The notes under the pieces were generated by a model. The model made no database searches and was not told the DNA's origin. It worked only from the letters and a program-made list of their open reading frames with translations. The position numbers were made by a program, and so were the translations under genes. A stretch of DNA of 64,000 nt from Tropicimonas sediminicola (lineage in GTDB: Bacteria; Pseudomonadota; Alphaproteobacteria; Rhodobacterales; Rhodobacteraceae). Position 1 is the first letter of the stretch. Each line of letters opens with the position of its first letter. Positions 9,016 through 18,195 of this stretch are shown here, piece after piece. The stretch is from positions 434,001 to 498,000 of the forward strand of contig NZ_FZOY01000002.1 of the NCBI RefSeq assembly GCF_900188335.1. Reading direction: 5' to 3'.

Positions 9016-10265
9016 CGCTGGACCTCGTGATCCGCAACGCCCTGCTGGAGGACGGCGGCGTTCCGCAGGACCTGGGCATCAGGAACGGGCGGATCGAGAC
9101 CATCGCACCGCGCATAGCCACCGACGCCCGCGCGCTCGATGCAGGCGGCGGGCTGGTGATCGCGGGCTTCGCCGACAGCCACCTGCATCTCGACAAGGCC
9201 TGCCTGCTGGACCGCGCCTCCAACCCGACCGGCACGCTCAAGGGCGCCATCGAGGCGGTCAGCGCTGCCAAACGCGACTTCACGACCGCGGATGTCCATG
9301 CCCGCGGCGCCCGCGTGCTGGAAAAGGCCATCGGCCAGGGCACGACGCTTATTCGGACGCAGGTCGAGATCGACCCGGGCGTCGGCCTCGCGGGGTTCGA
9401 GGCCGTGCGCCAGCTCAAGGCGGATTACGCCTGGGGCGTGGACCTGCAGATCTGTGTGTTTCCGCAGGAGGGCCTGCTGAACTACCCCGGAACTGAGGCG
9501 CTTCTGCGCCGGGCTCTGGACGAGGGCGCAGACCTTCTGGGCGGCTGCCCCTATACCGACAGCGATCCCGAGGGGCATATAAAGGCGCTCTTCGCGATGG
9601 CGCGGGACTATGATGTCGATCTCGACTTCCACCTCGATTTCGACCTCGACACGAGCTGGCGGCACCTCGACTGGGTCGCGCGCGAGACCATTGCCCACGG
9701 CATGCAGGGCCGCGTCGCCATCGGTCATGTCACCAAGCTCTCGATGCTGCCCCCCGGCCCCCTGACCGATACGATCGCCCTGATGCGCGATGCCGGGATC
9801 GCCCTGACGGTGCTGCCCGCGACCGATCTCTTCATGACCGGCCGCGACCACGACCACGGCGTGCCGCGCGGCGTGGCCCCGGCCCACAGGTTCCACGAGG
9901 CAGGGCTGTGCTGCACCGTCGCCACAAACAACGTGCTGAACCCCTTCACGCCCTACGGCGACTGCTCCCTGCCGCGCATGGCGAACCTCTTTGCCAACGT
10001 GGCCCAGCTCGGCAGCCCGGAGGCGCTGGCCCGGTGCTTTGCGATGGTCAGCGAAGAGCCGTTCCGGCTTCTGGGGCGCGACCCTGTGATCCGCGAAGGC
10101 GCGACCGCCGACCTGGTCGCCCTGCCCTGCGCCAGCCGTGCTGATGCGGTGGCCGAAATCGGACGGCCGATCTGGGGCGTCAAGCGCGGCAAGCCGAGTT
10201 TCGAGGCGCCTCTGCCCCGCCTACTGCGCCCCGGCGTGGCGCGCCCGGCGGCGCTGGCGGTGTGA
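9012..10265 (+). CDS. Amidohydrolase, cytosine-deaminase-like
   Basis: A 417-residue amidohydrolase-superfamily enzyme (TIM barrel plus small beta domain). The first metal motif is HLHLDKA near residue 57, then HLDFDLD, and GHVTKLS near 239. Where cytosine deaminase has its strand-8 Asp pair, this protein has [13 protein letters not shown] (Asn306, Asn307), so a ligand/base Asp is replaced by Asn. That, and the missing Glu after the HLDFD motif, make simple cytosine deamination doubtful. It overlaps the importer fusion by ATGA and is followed by an HpxZ-like gene; together they suggest hydrolysis of an imported cyclic amide or heterocycle. Assignment is to family only. Confidence 0.85.
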   Translation: MTLDLVIRNALLEDGGVPQDLGIRNGRIETIAPRIATDARALDAGGGLVIAGFADSHLHLDKACLLDRASNPTGTLKGAIEAVSAAKRDFTTADVHARGARVLEKAIGQGTTLIRTQVEIDPGVGLAGFEAVRQLKADYAWGVDLQICVFPQEGLLNYPGTEALLRRALDEGADLLGGCPYTDSDPEGHIKALFAMARDYDVDLDFHLDFDLDTSWRHLDWVARETIAHGMQGRVAIGHVTKLSMLPPGPLTDTIALMRDAGIALTVLPATDLFMTGRDHDHGVPRGVAPAHRFHEAGLCCTVATNNVLNPFTPYGDCSLPRMANLFANVAQLGSPEALARCFAMVSEEPFRLLGRDPVIREGATADLVALPCASRADAVAEIGRPIWGVKRGKPSFEAPLPRLLRPGVARPAALAV

Positions 10266-10267
10266 CG

Positions 10268-10648
10268 ATGGCCGAGATCAACCTGCCGGATGTTCTGGCC
10301 GAAGTGACCGAGGCGTTCCATCGCTACGAGACCGCGCTGACCAGCAACGACGTGGCAACGCTCGACGCACTCTTCTGGTCGAGCCCGCATGTCATCCGCT
10401 ATGGCGCGACCGAGAACCTCTACGGTCAGGAAGAGATCCTCGCCTTCCGCCAGGCGCGGCCTTCCAAGGGCCTCGACCGGACGCTGACGCGAACCGTCAT
10501 CACCACCTTCGGACGCGACTTCGCGACGGCCAACACCGAGTTCACCCGCGACGGCGTGGCGCGGATCGGCCGCCAGAGCCACAGCTGGGTCCGTCTGCCC
10601 GAAGGCTGGCGGATCGTGGCGGCGCATGTCTCGTGGATGGAGGGATGA
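10268..10648 (+). CDS. hpxZ: HpxZ/AtzH-like NTF2-fold protein (DUF3225)
   Basis: A 126-residue protein closely resembling the oxalurate-catabolism protein HpxZ and its relative AtzH of cyanurate breakdown. The landmarks are [52 protein letters not shown] and [20 protein letters not shown]. Known relatives sit beside amidase-signature enzymes that cleave oxalurate or related ureido acids, but no HpxW/HpxY/AtzE partner is present here; instead the partner is the amidohydrolase just upstream. ATG 10268 is preferred; a GTG at 10262 would overlap the previous stop and is possible. It is probably the last gene of the operon. Confidence 0.8.
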   Translation: MAEINLPDVLAEVTEAFHRYETALTSNDVATLDALFWSSPHVIRYGATENLYGQEEILAFRQARPSKGLDRTLTRTVITTFGRDFATANTEFTRDGVARIGRQSHSWVRLPEGWRIVAAHVSWMEG

Positions 10649-10715
10649 ACGGCTGAACGGGAGTTGCGGCCGGCCCCTGCCTCGACACCTCCGGAAGGCG
10701 CGGCGCCCGCTCTTG

Positions 10716-11984
10716 CTACCGGTCCGGCGCGCCCGCCTCGGCAAATCCGACCCTTTCACGCCGGGCGAAGGGCGACAGCGGCGGCATCCGGGAAGGCAGC
10801 AGTCCGCCCTCCTGCTGACGGCGCCACTGCGCCACCCAGGCCGTGGCGAGCAGCATTGCGAGGCCGGCTGGCGGGAGTATCCAGCCCAGCCAGGGCGTCT
10901 GACCGAATCCGTGGATCAGGGTCTGGAAGCCGAGGGAGATCAGTGTACCGGTCGCGAAAACCACCAGCCCGTGCTGCCCCATCAGCCTCAGCGGCGCGGC
11001 CGCGCGCGACTCGGAGAATCGGACGACGATGGGCAGGCACGAGAGAACGTAGACAAGCGCCAGGCTGTGCAGCAGCCGCGGCAGGGCGAGGTAGCTCTTT
11101 TCGTGCGACACGACGTGGAACGGCGCGCCCGCTTCCGCCAACCGCCACATCTGGTGGTTCATGAACGCCGTCACCTCCGGCATGTGCTTCCACGCGACCA
11201 CGAAGACGAGGAAGGCCGACGCCAGGCCGAACAGCCACTGGGACCGGGGCACCAGCCGCTCGCCACGCCGAAGGCGCAGGCCGATCAGCAGGCCGATCAC
11301 GAAGATCAACTGCCAGGACAGCGGATTGAAGAACCAGACCCCGCCTTCGGGGAAGTTGGAAAAACTCACCCGCCACCATCCGGCGGCGAACCACAGCGCC
11401 AGCGCCAGCCCGAGCAGAAGCATCGGGCGGCGCAGGCCGATCAGGATCGCGGCCGGGGTGAAGAGCAACAGCACGCAATAGACCGGCAGGATGTTCACGT
11501 AGCCGATCTGGTGGCCCAGAAGCGGGATCGCGAAAAGCACATCTCCCGGCCGCTCGAAGACGGCGCCGAGGTTGTGCATCTGCAGCAGATCCGGCTTCCC
11601 GAAAGCCGCCGCCGCGACGCCGAAGATCGCGATGACGCAGACCGTCAGGAACAGGTGCACCAGGTAGAGCGTCCATGCCCGCCGCCAGATCGGGGCGACG
11701 CCGGGCCAAAGACCTGCACGCACTCGCTGGGTGACCTCGAGCCCCCTGGCATAGGCGACACCGGCGGCGATGCCCGACATGATGAAGAAACCTTCGGCGG
11801 CGTCCGAGAATCCCCAGTTGCCGATCGTGTACTTCTCGTAGGGATTGCCGGGCATGTGGTTGATGAAGATCATCGCCAGCGCCAGCCCGCGAAACGCGTC
11901 GATCCGGGCGTCACGCCGACGCCGGGGCACAGATATGCCCTGCCCTGCGGACGCGGGCATGCTGTTCGTAACGGTCGCTACCAC
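10716..11984 (-). CDS. opgC: OpgC, periplasmic-glucan succinyltransferase
   Basis: A 422-residue polytopic membrane protein (about ten helices) of the OpgC family, which O-succinylates osmoregulated periplasmic glucans. The family opening is clear: RRDARIDAFRGLALAMIFIN, then HMPGNPYEKYTIGNWGFSDA and AEGFFIMSGIAAGVAYARG. It starts one base after the opgH stop region and is the promoter-distal gene of the opg operon, so its expression follows glucan synthesis. The E. coli counterpart is not in this operon, but the Rhodobacter sphaeroides opgGIHDC operon ends with it, which matches the order here minus opgD. Confidence 0.92.
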   Translation of the reverse strand: MVATVTNSMPASAGQGISVPRRRRDARIDAFRGLALAMIFINHMPGNPYEKYTIGNWGFSDAAEGFFIMSGIAAGVAYARGLEVTQRVRAGLWPGVAPIWRRAWTLYLVHLFLTVCVIAIFGVAAAAFGKPDLLQMHNLGAVFERPGDVLFAIPLLGHQIGYVNILPVYCVLLLFTPAAILIGLRRPMLLLGLALALWFAAGWWRVSFSNFPEGGVWFFNPLSWQLIFVIGLLIGLRLRRGERLVPRSQWLFGLASAFLVFVVAWKHMPEVTAFMNHQMWRLAEAGAPFHVVSHEKSYLALPRLLHSLALVYVLSCLPIVVRFSESRAAAPLRLMGQHGLVVFATGTLISLGFQTLIHGFGQTPWLGWILPPAGLAMLLATAWVAQWRRQQEGGLLPSRMPPLSPFARRERVGFAEAGAPDR

Positions 11985-11985
11985 T

Positions 11986-13758
11986 TCAGGCCGCTTCCTT
12001 CCCCATCGGGGCTTCCTGCGGCGAGGCAGGTGTCAGCCAGCGGGCGGCGATGTCGCGGAACTCGGTGACCACGGCCGGGACCTCGGTCTCTTCCGGCACC
12101 GAGAAGACCGCGTGGGTCAGCGGCCGGGAGGTCCAGGCGACCAGCACCGGCGCCAGCATCATCGGCAGGCAGACCGGCAGCAGCCAGGGCGCCTGTTCGG
12201 GGGCGATCTGGAGAACGGCGACATAGGCCAGTGCGCCCCAGACCACGACCCAGAGGCAGGCGCGCAGGGTCTGGCCGAGATGCAGGATGCCCTCTCCGCG
12301 GGCATTGGCCGGCCAGCCGCCGTCCTGCCCGGACAGCACCTGCAGCACCGCCCGGGTCTGGTAGGCCAGAAGGACCGGCGCCAGCAGCGAGGTCAGCGCG
12401 ATCTCGGTCACCACCGAGGCAAGCGCCCGTATCGGCCCGCCATAGGCCTCGGCCCGGCCGGTCAGCACGGCCTCCGCCCAGACGGCGAATTTCGGCAGGA
12501 TCAGCAGGCCCACGATCCCCAGGACCAGCGCCAGGATCTCCTGCGTCAGGTCGCTCGGGAAGACCGGGAACAGCTGGTACGGCTCGGGAAAATAGTCCGG
12601 CGGCGGCGCCAGCGCGGCAGCGGCCAGCGAGCTGAGCAGGAAACCGGCCCAGAGGAGCGAGACCAGGTAGGCGACGATCCCCTGCAGGAAAACGAAACGG
12701 CTCCAGCCCGCGAGACCGGGCGCGAGAAGCAGTCGGATATGCTGCAGGTTGCCCTGGCACCAGCGGCGGTCGCGCCGGGCGTGAGAGAGCACGTTCTCCG
12801 GCCCTTCCTCGTAGGAGCCGGCGATCGCGGGATCGACCTCGACCCGCCACCCGGCCCGCGCCAGCAGCGCGGCCTCGACGTAATCGTGGCTCAGGATATG
12901 CCCGCCGAAGGGCGGTTTCCCGGCAAGCGCCGGAAGGCCGCAGCTCTCGGCGAAGGCGCGGACGCGGACGATCGCGTTGTGCCCCCAGAAGGGGCCCGTC
13001 GCGCCCTGCATACGGGCAAGGCCGCGGGTGAAGACCGGGCCGTGGAAGGCCGCCGAGAATTGCATCATCCGCCCGAAGAAGGAGCGCGCACCGACGATGC
13101 GGGGCAAGGTCTGCAGCAGTCCCAGGTCCGGATCGGCCTCCATCCGGGCGATCATGTCCCGGATCGCCGCACCGCTCATCAGGCTGTCGGCATCGAGGAT
13201 CACCGCATATTCATAGGCGCCGCCCGAGCGGCGGATGAAGTCCTCGACATTGCCGGCCTTGCGGCCGCGCCCGTCCTCGCGGACACGGTAGAACACCCGC
13301 CCCTGCCCGCTCACTTCGCGCCGCAGCCGTTCGAAGGCCTCGCGCTCGCGCGCATTCGCTTCGGGGTCGCGGGTGTCGGAGAGAATGGCGATATCGAGAG
13401 ACACGCCGGCCGCAGCGATCGAATGGTCGATGGCCGCGACCCGCGCGAATGTCAGGACAGGATCCTCGTTGCAGATCGGAACCAGCACCACGGCCGGCGG
13501 CTGCGCACCCTGAAGGGCCGGCACGGACCGGGCCCGCCATGGCGCAAGCCCGGTCAACGCAAGCATCACCCCCCAGCCGAGCCAGGCGGTGGTTGCAAAG
13601 ATCAGGACGATGCGAAACCAGTCGAAGACGCCAACGCTGTCCTGCGCCGCGACGTCGGCCATCAGGACAGCGGCGACCAGCGCCATGAGCGTCGCGCCGA
13701 CAAGGGCGATCAGGCGCGCGGACCGGGTCGTGCCGGACGCAGGGATCGGTTTGCGCAT
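11986..13758 (-). CDS. opgH: OpgH, periplasmic-glucan glucosyltransferase
   Basis: A 590-residue inner-membrane family 2 glycosyltransferase that polymerises beta-1,2-linked glucose from UDP-glucose during osmoregulated periplasmic glucan synthesis. Visible are VLVPICNEDP (nucleotide-binding strand), VILDADSLMSG (DxD region), and the processive-GT2 element RRDRRWCQGNLQHIRLL. N-terminal membrane helices precede the catalytic domain and several follow it. It is shorter than the ~850-residue enterobacterial protein because the long N-terminal extension is missing, as in other alphaproteobacteria. It lies one base after the small opgI-position gene. Confidence 0.95.
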   Translation of the reverse strand: MRKPIPASGTTRSARLIALVGATLMALVAAVLMADVAAQDSVGVFDWFRIVLIFATTAWLGWGVMLALTGLAPWRARSVPALQGAQPPAVVLVPICNEDPVLTFARVAAIDHSIAAAGVSLDIAILSDTRDPEANAREREAFERLRREVSGQGRVFYRVREDGRGRKAGNVEDFIRRSGGAYEYAVILDADSLMSGAAIRDMIARMEADPDLGLLQTLPRIVGARSFFGRMMQFSAAFHGPVFTRGLARMQGATGPFWGHNAIVRVRAFAESCGLPALAGKPPFGGHILSHDYVEAALLARAGWRVEVDPAIAGSYEEGPENVLSHARRDRRWCQGNLQHIRLLLAPGLAGWSRFVFLQGIVAYLVSLLWAGFLLSSLAAAALAPPPDYFPEPYQLFPVFPSDLTQEILALVLGIVGLLILPKFAVWAEAVLTGRAEAYGGPIRALASVVTEIALTSLLAPVLLAYQTRAVLQVLSGQDGGWPANARGEGILHLGQTLRACLWVVVWGALAYVAVLQIAPEQAPWLLPVCLPMMLAPVLVAWTSRPLTHAVFSVPEETEVPAVVTEFRDIAARWLTPASPQEAPMGKEAA

Positions 13759-13759
13759 G

Positions 13760-13918
13760 TCAGGCCGACTGCCAGCCGAAGACCAGCCGCATCAGCATCG
13801 CCAGGCGGCTCGAACTGCGGGGAGCCAGCACCTGTGGCGGCATCGCCAGCGGCGCTTCCGGAGGCAGGCAATCGAGCTCCGGCGCCTTGGTGTCTTTCAC
13901 GAACTGTGTGTCGTTCAT
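13760..13918 (-). CDS. 52-residue protein between opgG and opgH (opgI position)
   Basis: A short ORF of 52 residues (MNDTQFVKDTKAPELDC...LVFGWQSA), rich in Pro with a basic hydrophobic C-terminal segment (SSSRLAMLMRLVFGW). Its ATG overlaps the opgG stop (ATGA), and its stop is one base from the opgH start, so it is tightly embedded and very likely translated. In the Rhodobacter sphaeroides opgGIHDC operon a gene of uncertain function, opgI, occupies this slot. I infer positional correspondence only; I cannot confirm homology. The C-terminus could associate with the membrane or with OpgH. Confidence 0.65.
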   Translation of the reverse strand: MNDTQFVKDTKAPELDCLPPEAPLAMPPQVLAPRSSSRLAMLMRLVFGWQSA

Positions 13919-15558
13919 TTGTTTACCCATTGGTACAACCAGGTTTCGCTCAACGCGTGTCCGTATCCTTCGAGGGAGGCCTTCATCTCCACGACAGCGC
14001 CATCCGCGGCGCGCGCTTCGATGACCAGTCGCCACGAGCCTGTGTCCTCGATTCGGGACAGGACGGTCTCGACAACCTCGCCATTCTGGATACTGACATT
14101 CGGAGCAACTTCTGCCTCACCAGAAAGTTCCGCCAGGGTGCCGCCGGCGAAGTCGACGACGAATTTCCGCCGATCGGAGGGGCCATCCACACCCGAAACG
14201 CCGCCTTTTCCGACTCGCGTGCGCAAAACCCGGGCAAGATCTGGAGACCCGTTCCCCTCGGGCGCCAGCCCCCAATACAACCTGTAGGAGAATTCCAGCT
14301 CCTCACCGGCCTTGGTCTCGCGGTTGGGAACCCACATCGCAACGATGTTGTCGTTCACCTCGAGGTCCGAGGGGATCTCCAGCAGGCTCACGCTGCCCTG
14401 CCCCCAGTCGTTGAGCGGCTTCACGATGACGGAGGGCCGCTGGTCGTAATGCGCCTCGGCATCGAGATAGGTCTGGAATGCCCGGTCGCGTTGGACCAGA
14501 CCGAAGGAGGCCGGGCTCTGCGCGCCGAGGAAGGAGCTGGCGAGCTGCGGCGGGTTGTTCAGCGGGCGATAGAAGGTCTCGCCAGAGGCCGTGTTCAGGA
14601 CCAGCGCCTCGCTGTCGTGCACCGCGGGGCGGAAATCGTCGAAGGCGCCGGGGTCGGCACCGCCGAACAGATACATCGAGGTCAGCGGCGCGATGCCTAG
14701 ATGGCGGATATCCTTGCGGAGGAAGAGCCGCGCGGTCACGTCCATCTCCGTCGTCTCGCCGGGGCGAATGACAAAGCGATAGGCGCCGGTCACCGAGGCA
14801 CTGCGCAGCGCCGCGTAGAGCGTGACACTGCCGGTTCCGTTGGCGGGACGCTCCAGCCAGATGTCGGAGAAGCGGGGGAACTCCTCGCCCTCCGGACGGC
14901 CGGTGTTGACGGCAAGCCCGCGCGCGCTCAGCCCGTAGACGGTGCCGCGCCCGAGCGCCCGGAAATAGCTCGCACCGAGAAAAGACACGAGCTCGTCGAA
15001 CTTGTCGGCCCGATTGAGCGGGGTCATCAGGCGAATGCCGGCGACGCCCGACATCTCGAAATCTGCGGGGACGTCGGTCTTCAGATCGGAATAGATGAAA
15101 TCGGCCGTCGAGAACGACATGGGACGAGCCTGACCGTCAATGATTTCATACACATGCACGGGCTCCTTAAAAAGCCACCCGAGGTGGAACGCGTTCATGT
15201 GGAAGTCGGGATTGTCGGCCCAGCGGGTCCGATCCGGGTCGAACCGGATGCGCTGGAACTCGTCGTAATCCAGCTCGGCGAGGAAGTTACCGATCTTTTC
15301 CACCTCGACAGGCGCCTCGCGGCTCTCGGCCCGCATCATCTCGGTCAGGGTGTCGAAGGAGAACGGCGCCTCCGCAGGCGTCGCGGCAGGCGCGCCTTCG
15401 GCAGCGGGCGCGTCAGCCTGCTGGGCAAGGGCCGGAACCCCGCCGACCAGTGAGCCGAGCGCGGCGGTTCCGAGGAGCCTTCCCAGAAAGGTACGGCGGT
15501 CCAGGCCGACCGTTTTCCCGGGGAAGGAAATCTCGTTCTTGATCAAGGGACTCTCCAT
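13915..15558 (-). CDS. opgG: OpgG/OpgD-family periplasmic glucan biosynthesis protein
   Basis: A 547-residue periplasmic protein of the MdoG/OpgG-OpgD family, needed to branch or shape the beta-glucan backbone after OpgH. The start at 15558 puts a twin-arginine signal near the N-terminus (DRRTFLGRLLGTAALGSL, cleavage after PALAQ), an OpgD-like feature, whereas E. coli OpgG uses Sec. Family segments include FHLGWLFKEPVHVYEI, PLNRADKFDELVSFLGASYF and YGLSARGLAVNTGRPEGEEF. The frame is open to an ATG at 15615, but that would bury the Tat signal. It is the first gene of the minus-strand opg operon. Confidence 0.92.
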   Translation of the reverse strand: MESPLIKNEISFPGKTVGLDRRTFLGRLLGTAALGSLVGGVPALAQQADAPAAEGAPAATPAEAPFSFDTLTEMMRAESREAPVEVEKIGNFLAELDYDEFQRIRFDPDRTRWADNPDFHMNAFHLGWLFKEPVHVYEIIDGQARPMSFSTADFIYSDLKTDVPADFEMSGVAGIRLMTPLNRADKFDELVSFLGASYFRALGRGTVYGLSARGLAVNTGRPEGEEFPRFSDIWLERPANGTGSVTLYAALRSASVTGAYRFVIRPGETTEMDVTARLFLRKDIRHLGIAPLTSMYLFGGADPGAFDDFRPAVHDSEALVLNTASGETFYRPLNNPPQLASSFLGAQSPASFGLVQRDRAFQTYLDAEAHYDQRPSVIVKPLNDWGQGSVSLLEIPSDLEVNDNIVAMWVPNRETKAGEELEFSYRLYWGLAPEGNGSPDLARVLRTRVGKGGVSGVDGPSDRRKFVVDFAGGTLAELSGEAEVAPNVSIQNGEVVETVLSRIEDTGSWRLVIEARAADGAVVEMKASLEGYGHALSETWLYQWVNK

Positions 15559-15940
15559 CGTCGATCGCGGGTAGATAATGCGCCATGCCGCGCTGCAGAA
15601 TTGGGAATCTGCCATCGGGTCAAGCCATCGGCAGAAATCCGCCGCAACCCGTTTGGCTGCAGGCGTTTTTTTGTCAACTCCGAAAGTTAGAAGTGGTTCC
15701 CCGAAAAGTTGGAGAGACGTCGCGCTCTCAGGAATTATGCATTAAATACAATTCTTTGACTGAACGTGTTGAATTCGCGAAGGAGCACTCGAAACCTGCC
15801 GCCCTGCACAAGCCCTCCGGGCATCTTCGTCACCCGCCAGCCAAGCCGATGCGTGCAATCACCAGGCTCCGCCCCGCATGCCCGATTCGCAGGCGTTCCG
15901 CACCCTCGGCGCTGCGCCTGCGAGGTCGGACTCAGGCATT
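15559..15940. other. Intergenic region upstream of opg operon
   Basis: A 382-base spacer between the opgG start and the 3' end of the next GntR gene, both on the minus strand. It must hold the opg promoter. The most A/T-rich part is about 15729-15760 (contains TTAAATACAATTCTTTGAC), a plausible promoter zone, but I cannot name exact -35/-10 boxes. I see no gene, tRNA or clear terminator. Confidence 0.4.
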
Positions 15941-16639
15941 TCAGGCGATGGTTTCGATCGCGAACTGGAACAGCGAGCGGATATGATTCGCCACCGCCTT
16001 GCGCGCCGCCTTGGCATCCCGCGCCTCCAGCGCGTCCAGGATCTCGGCGTGCTGTCGGGAATCCGGCTCCAGCCGTTCGTAGAGACGGTCGATCTCGAAC
16101 ATCTTGGTACTGGCGCGCAGCCCGTGGATCAGTTCCGCCATGACCTTGTTGCCGCAGTTCTCGATGACCAGCCCGTGCACCTCGTCGTCCGAGCGCCAGT
16201 GCGCCAGCATGTCATAGGGCCGGCGCGTCTCCACCGCCTGCAGGTTGGCCCGCGCCGCCGAGATAGCCTCCCGATCCACGCGATCGACGCAGAGCGCCGC
16301 CGCCTCGCTTTCCAGAAGCTCCCGCACCTTCAGGCTCTGCAAATACTCGCGCAGCTCGACCTTGCGCACCTGGAACGAGCGGTTGGCCGACTTCACCAGC
16401 ACGCCCTCCGCCTCCAGCCTCTGGAGCGCCTGCCGAAGCGGGGTTCGGGAAATGCCCAGCTGGTCCGCCAATTGCTGTTCGACGATCAGGCTCCCCGTGG
16501 CGAGCTCCCGCCGCTCGATCATCTCCGAAATCGCGTCATAAGCCTGCTCTGAAAGAGTGCCCCGCCTCGGGAAGGCCGGGGCAATGGTGGCTTTTGCGGA
16601 ATCGGGAGCGGTGTCGAGCGCGGGCGTCTGCTTCGTCAT
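15941..16639 (-). CDS. GntR-family regulator, FCD subfamily
   Basis: A 232-residue GntR regulator with a winged HTH at residues ~28-95 ('LADQLGISRTPLRQALQRL', wing VKSANRSFQVRKV) and a C-terminal FCD domain (LKVRELLESEAAALCVDRVD; RQHAEILDALEARDAKAARKA, where the His and acidic residues typically bind metal). It is divergent from the M20-like gene that opens the 16.8-25.9 kb catabolic locus, so it is the probable local repressor. The candidate operator TTGTATAC at 16798-16805 lies 32 bases before that gene. Confidence 0.92.
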   Translation of the reverse strand: MTKQTPALDTAPDSAKATIAPAFPRRGTLSEQAYDAISEMIERRELATGSLIVEQQLADQLGISRTPLRQALQRLEAEGVLVKSANRSFQVRKVELREYLQSLKVRELLESEAAALCVDRVDREAISAARANLQAVETRRPYDMLAHWRSDDEVHGLVIENCGNKVMAELIHGLRASTKMFEIDRLYERLEPDSRQHAEILDALEARDAKAARKAVANHIRSLFQFAIETIA

Positions 16640-16796
16640 GTCGTCAACTTTCCAACAATGTCGTCACGGCAGGCACAGCGCCGGGTCCGCGATGACAATT
16701 TCATCGTTTTGAGCACGCTTCTCATCCCTGGCCTCTCTTATTCCATGGATACAGAACAAAATCTATTGCGCTCTTTCGGTGTACGGTCTGTTATGC

Positions 16797-16806
16797 ATTG
16801 TATACC
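16797..16806. promoter_or_regulatory. Candidate FCD-GntR operator
   Basis: ATTGTATACC contains TTGTATAC, close to the TTGTATACAA-type palindrome that several FCD GntR proteins bind. It lies between the divergent GntR gene and the M20-like gene, about 31 bases before the latter's ATG, where bound protein would block transcription. The assignment is inference. Confidence 0.45.
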
Positions 16807-16836
16807 GCCGGAACACGGAACTGCAAAGGATCAGTC

Positions 16837-18132
16837 ATGAGCGACACCGCCGCCCCCGAGGCCGACAGCCAGAGCGCCATCACCTTCCTGCGCGAGCTGA
16901 TCGCCGCACAGCCGCGCGGCGAGCACGCGGTTCAGCAGGTGATCGGCGCGCGGCTGGCGCAGGCGGGTTGCAAGGTGAGCCGCCATCACTATGACCCGGC
17001 GAGCGTCCCCATGAAGGGAGAATTCGCCGCCGACTCCTCCCGCAACCCCGAGCAACGCAGCGCGGTGGTCGGCACGCTGGAAGGTCGGGACGACCTGCCG
17101 AGCCTGCTGATCTTCGCGCACCCGGACGGTGAACCCGTCACCGATGCCGATCAATGGACCCATGACGCCTTTGCCGGGGAAATCGACGGTGGCCGGCTCT
17201 ATGGCTGGGGCGTTGCGGACGACCTTGCGGGCTGCGCCGCCGCCGTCCTGGCAATCGAGGCCGCGGCCGCGAGCGGCCGGCCGATGGGGCGTGCGGTCTT
17301 TGCCTCGACGCCCTCCAAGCGATATGCCCGCGGCGTCGCCGCCCTGCTCCACGACGGGCTGACCGCCGACGCGGCACTCTATCTGCACCCGGCGGAATCC
17401 GGGGTCGGCATGCGCGAGATAAAGGCGCTGGCATCCGGCCAGCTCGAGTTCCGCATCACGGTCACCGGCCAGGCACCCGACACCACCGAACCCGGGCAGA
17501 CCGCGTTCTCCCACCTTGCCGCCAACCCGGTGGACAAGGCCATTCTGATCCACGGCGCGTTGATGGCCCTGGCCGAGGATCGCGCCAGACGCATCCGTCA
17601 GCCGCAGATCGAGGCGCGGGTCGGACGGGCCACCAACCTCCACATCTCCCGCATCCAGTGCGGCCAGATGACCAAGCTCGCCCGGATCGCCGATGAATGC
17701 GTGATGGGCGGAGCCCTTTCCTTCCCGCCGGGCGAGACGCTGGCGGAGGTGCAGGCCGAGGTCGAGGCCGCCGTCGCCCGCGCCTGCGAGGCCGATGACT
17801 GGCTCAGGGCGCACCCGCCCAGGATCGACTGGCTCACCGGCGTCACCGGCGCCCATGTCCCCGAGGAACATCCGCTCTTCCAGGTGACGGCGCGCTCCGT
17901 CCGCGAGGTCACCGGCGAGCAGCCCTACGTCAACGCCATGCACACATCGAGCGACATCCGCAATCCGCCGGTCGAGGCCGGCATCCCCTGCGTCGCCTTC
18001 GGCTGCCTCTGCGGCGATCTCAGCCAGAACGAGAAACGCGACGAGTGGGTCGATGTGGCCGACTTCCTCCGCATGGTCGACGTCACCACCCGCGTCGTCA
18101 CCGGCTGGTGCGGCGGCGCCGGCAAACCCTGA
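16837..18132 (+). CDS. M20-family peptidase-like protein lacking the catalytic Glu pair
   Basis: A 431-residue protein of the M20 (ArgE/DapE/CPG2) metallopeptidase family, preceded by a good ribosome site (AAAGGA). The first metal motif is AHPDGE (His95, Asp97); the bridging Asp lies in GWGVADDLAG (128/129), and the last His is in MHTSSDIR. Active M20 enzymes have a Glu-Glu pair after the bridging Asp, in a TPDEE-like context; here the aligned stretch is ASTPSKRYARG (residues 156-166), with Ser-Lys-Arg in place of the acidic residues. The protein may be non-hydrolytic, or use a different base. It opens an operon with an amino-acid importer. Confidence 0.82.
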   Translation: MSDTAAPEADSQSAITFLRELIAAQPRGEHAVQQVIGARLAQAGCKVSRHHYDPASVPMKGEFAADSSRNPEQRSAVVGTLEGRDDLPSLLIFAHPDGEPVTDADQWTHDAFAGEIDGGRLYGWGVADDLAGCAAAVLAIEAAAASGRPMGRAVFASTPSKRYARGVAALLHDGLTADAALYLHPAESGVGMREIKALASGQLEFRITVTGQAPDTTEPGQTAFSHLAANPVDKAILIHGALMALAEDRARRIRQPQIEARVGRATNLHISRIQCGQMTKLARIADECVMGGALSFPPGETLAEVQAEVEAAVARACEADDWLRAHPPRIDWLTGVTGAHVPEEHPLFQVTARSVREVTGEQPYVNAMHTSSDIRNPPVEAGIPCVAFGCLCGDLSQNEKRDEWVDVADFLRMVDVTTRVVTGWCGGAGKP

Positions 18133-18195
18133 TCCGAAACACAACAGAAAGGCCGGTCAAGCGGCCCCGCTTCACTTCAACAGAGGACCTTCACG

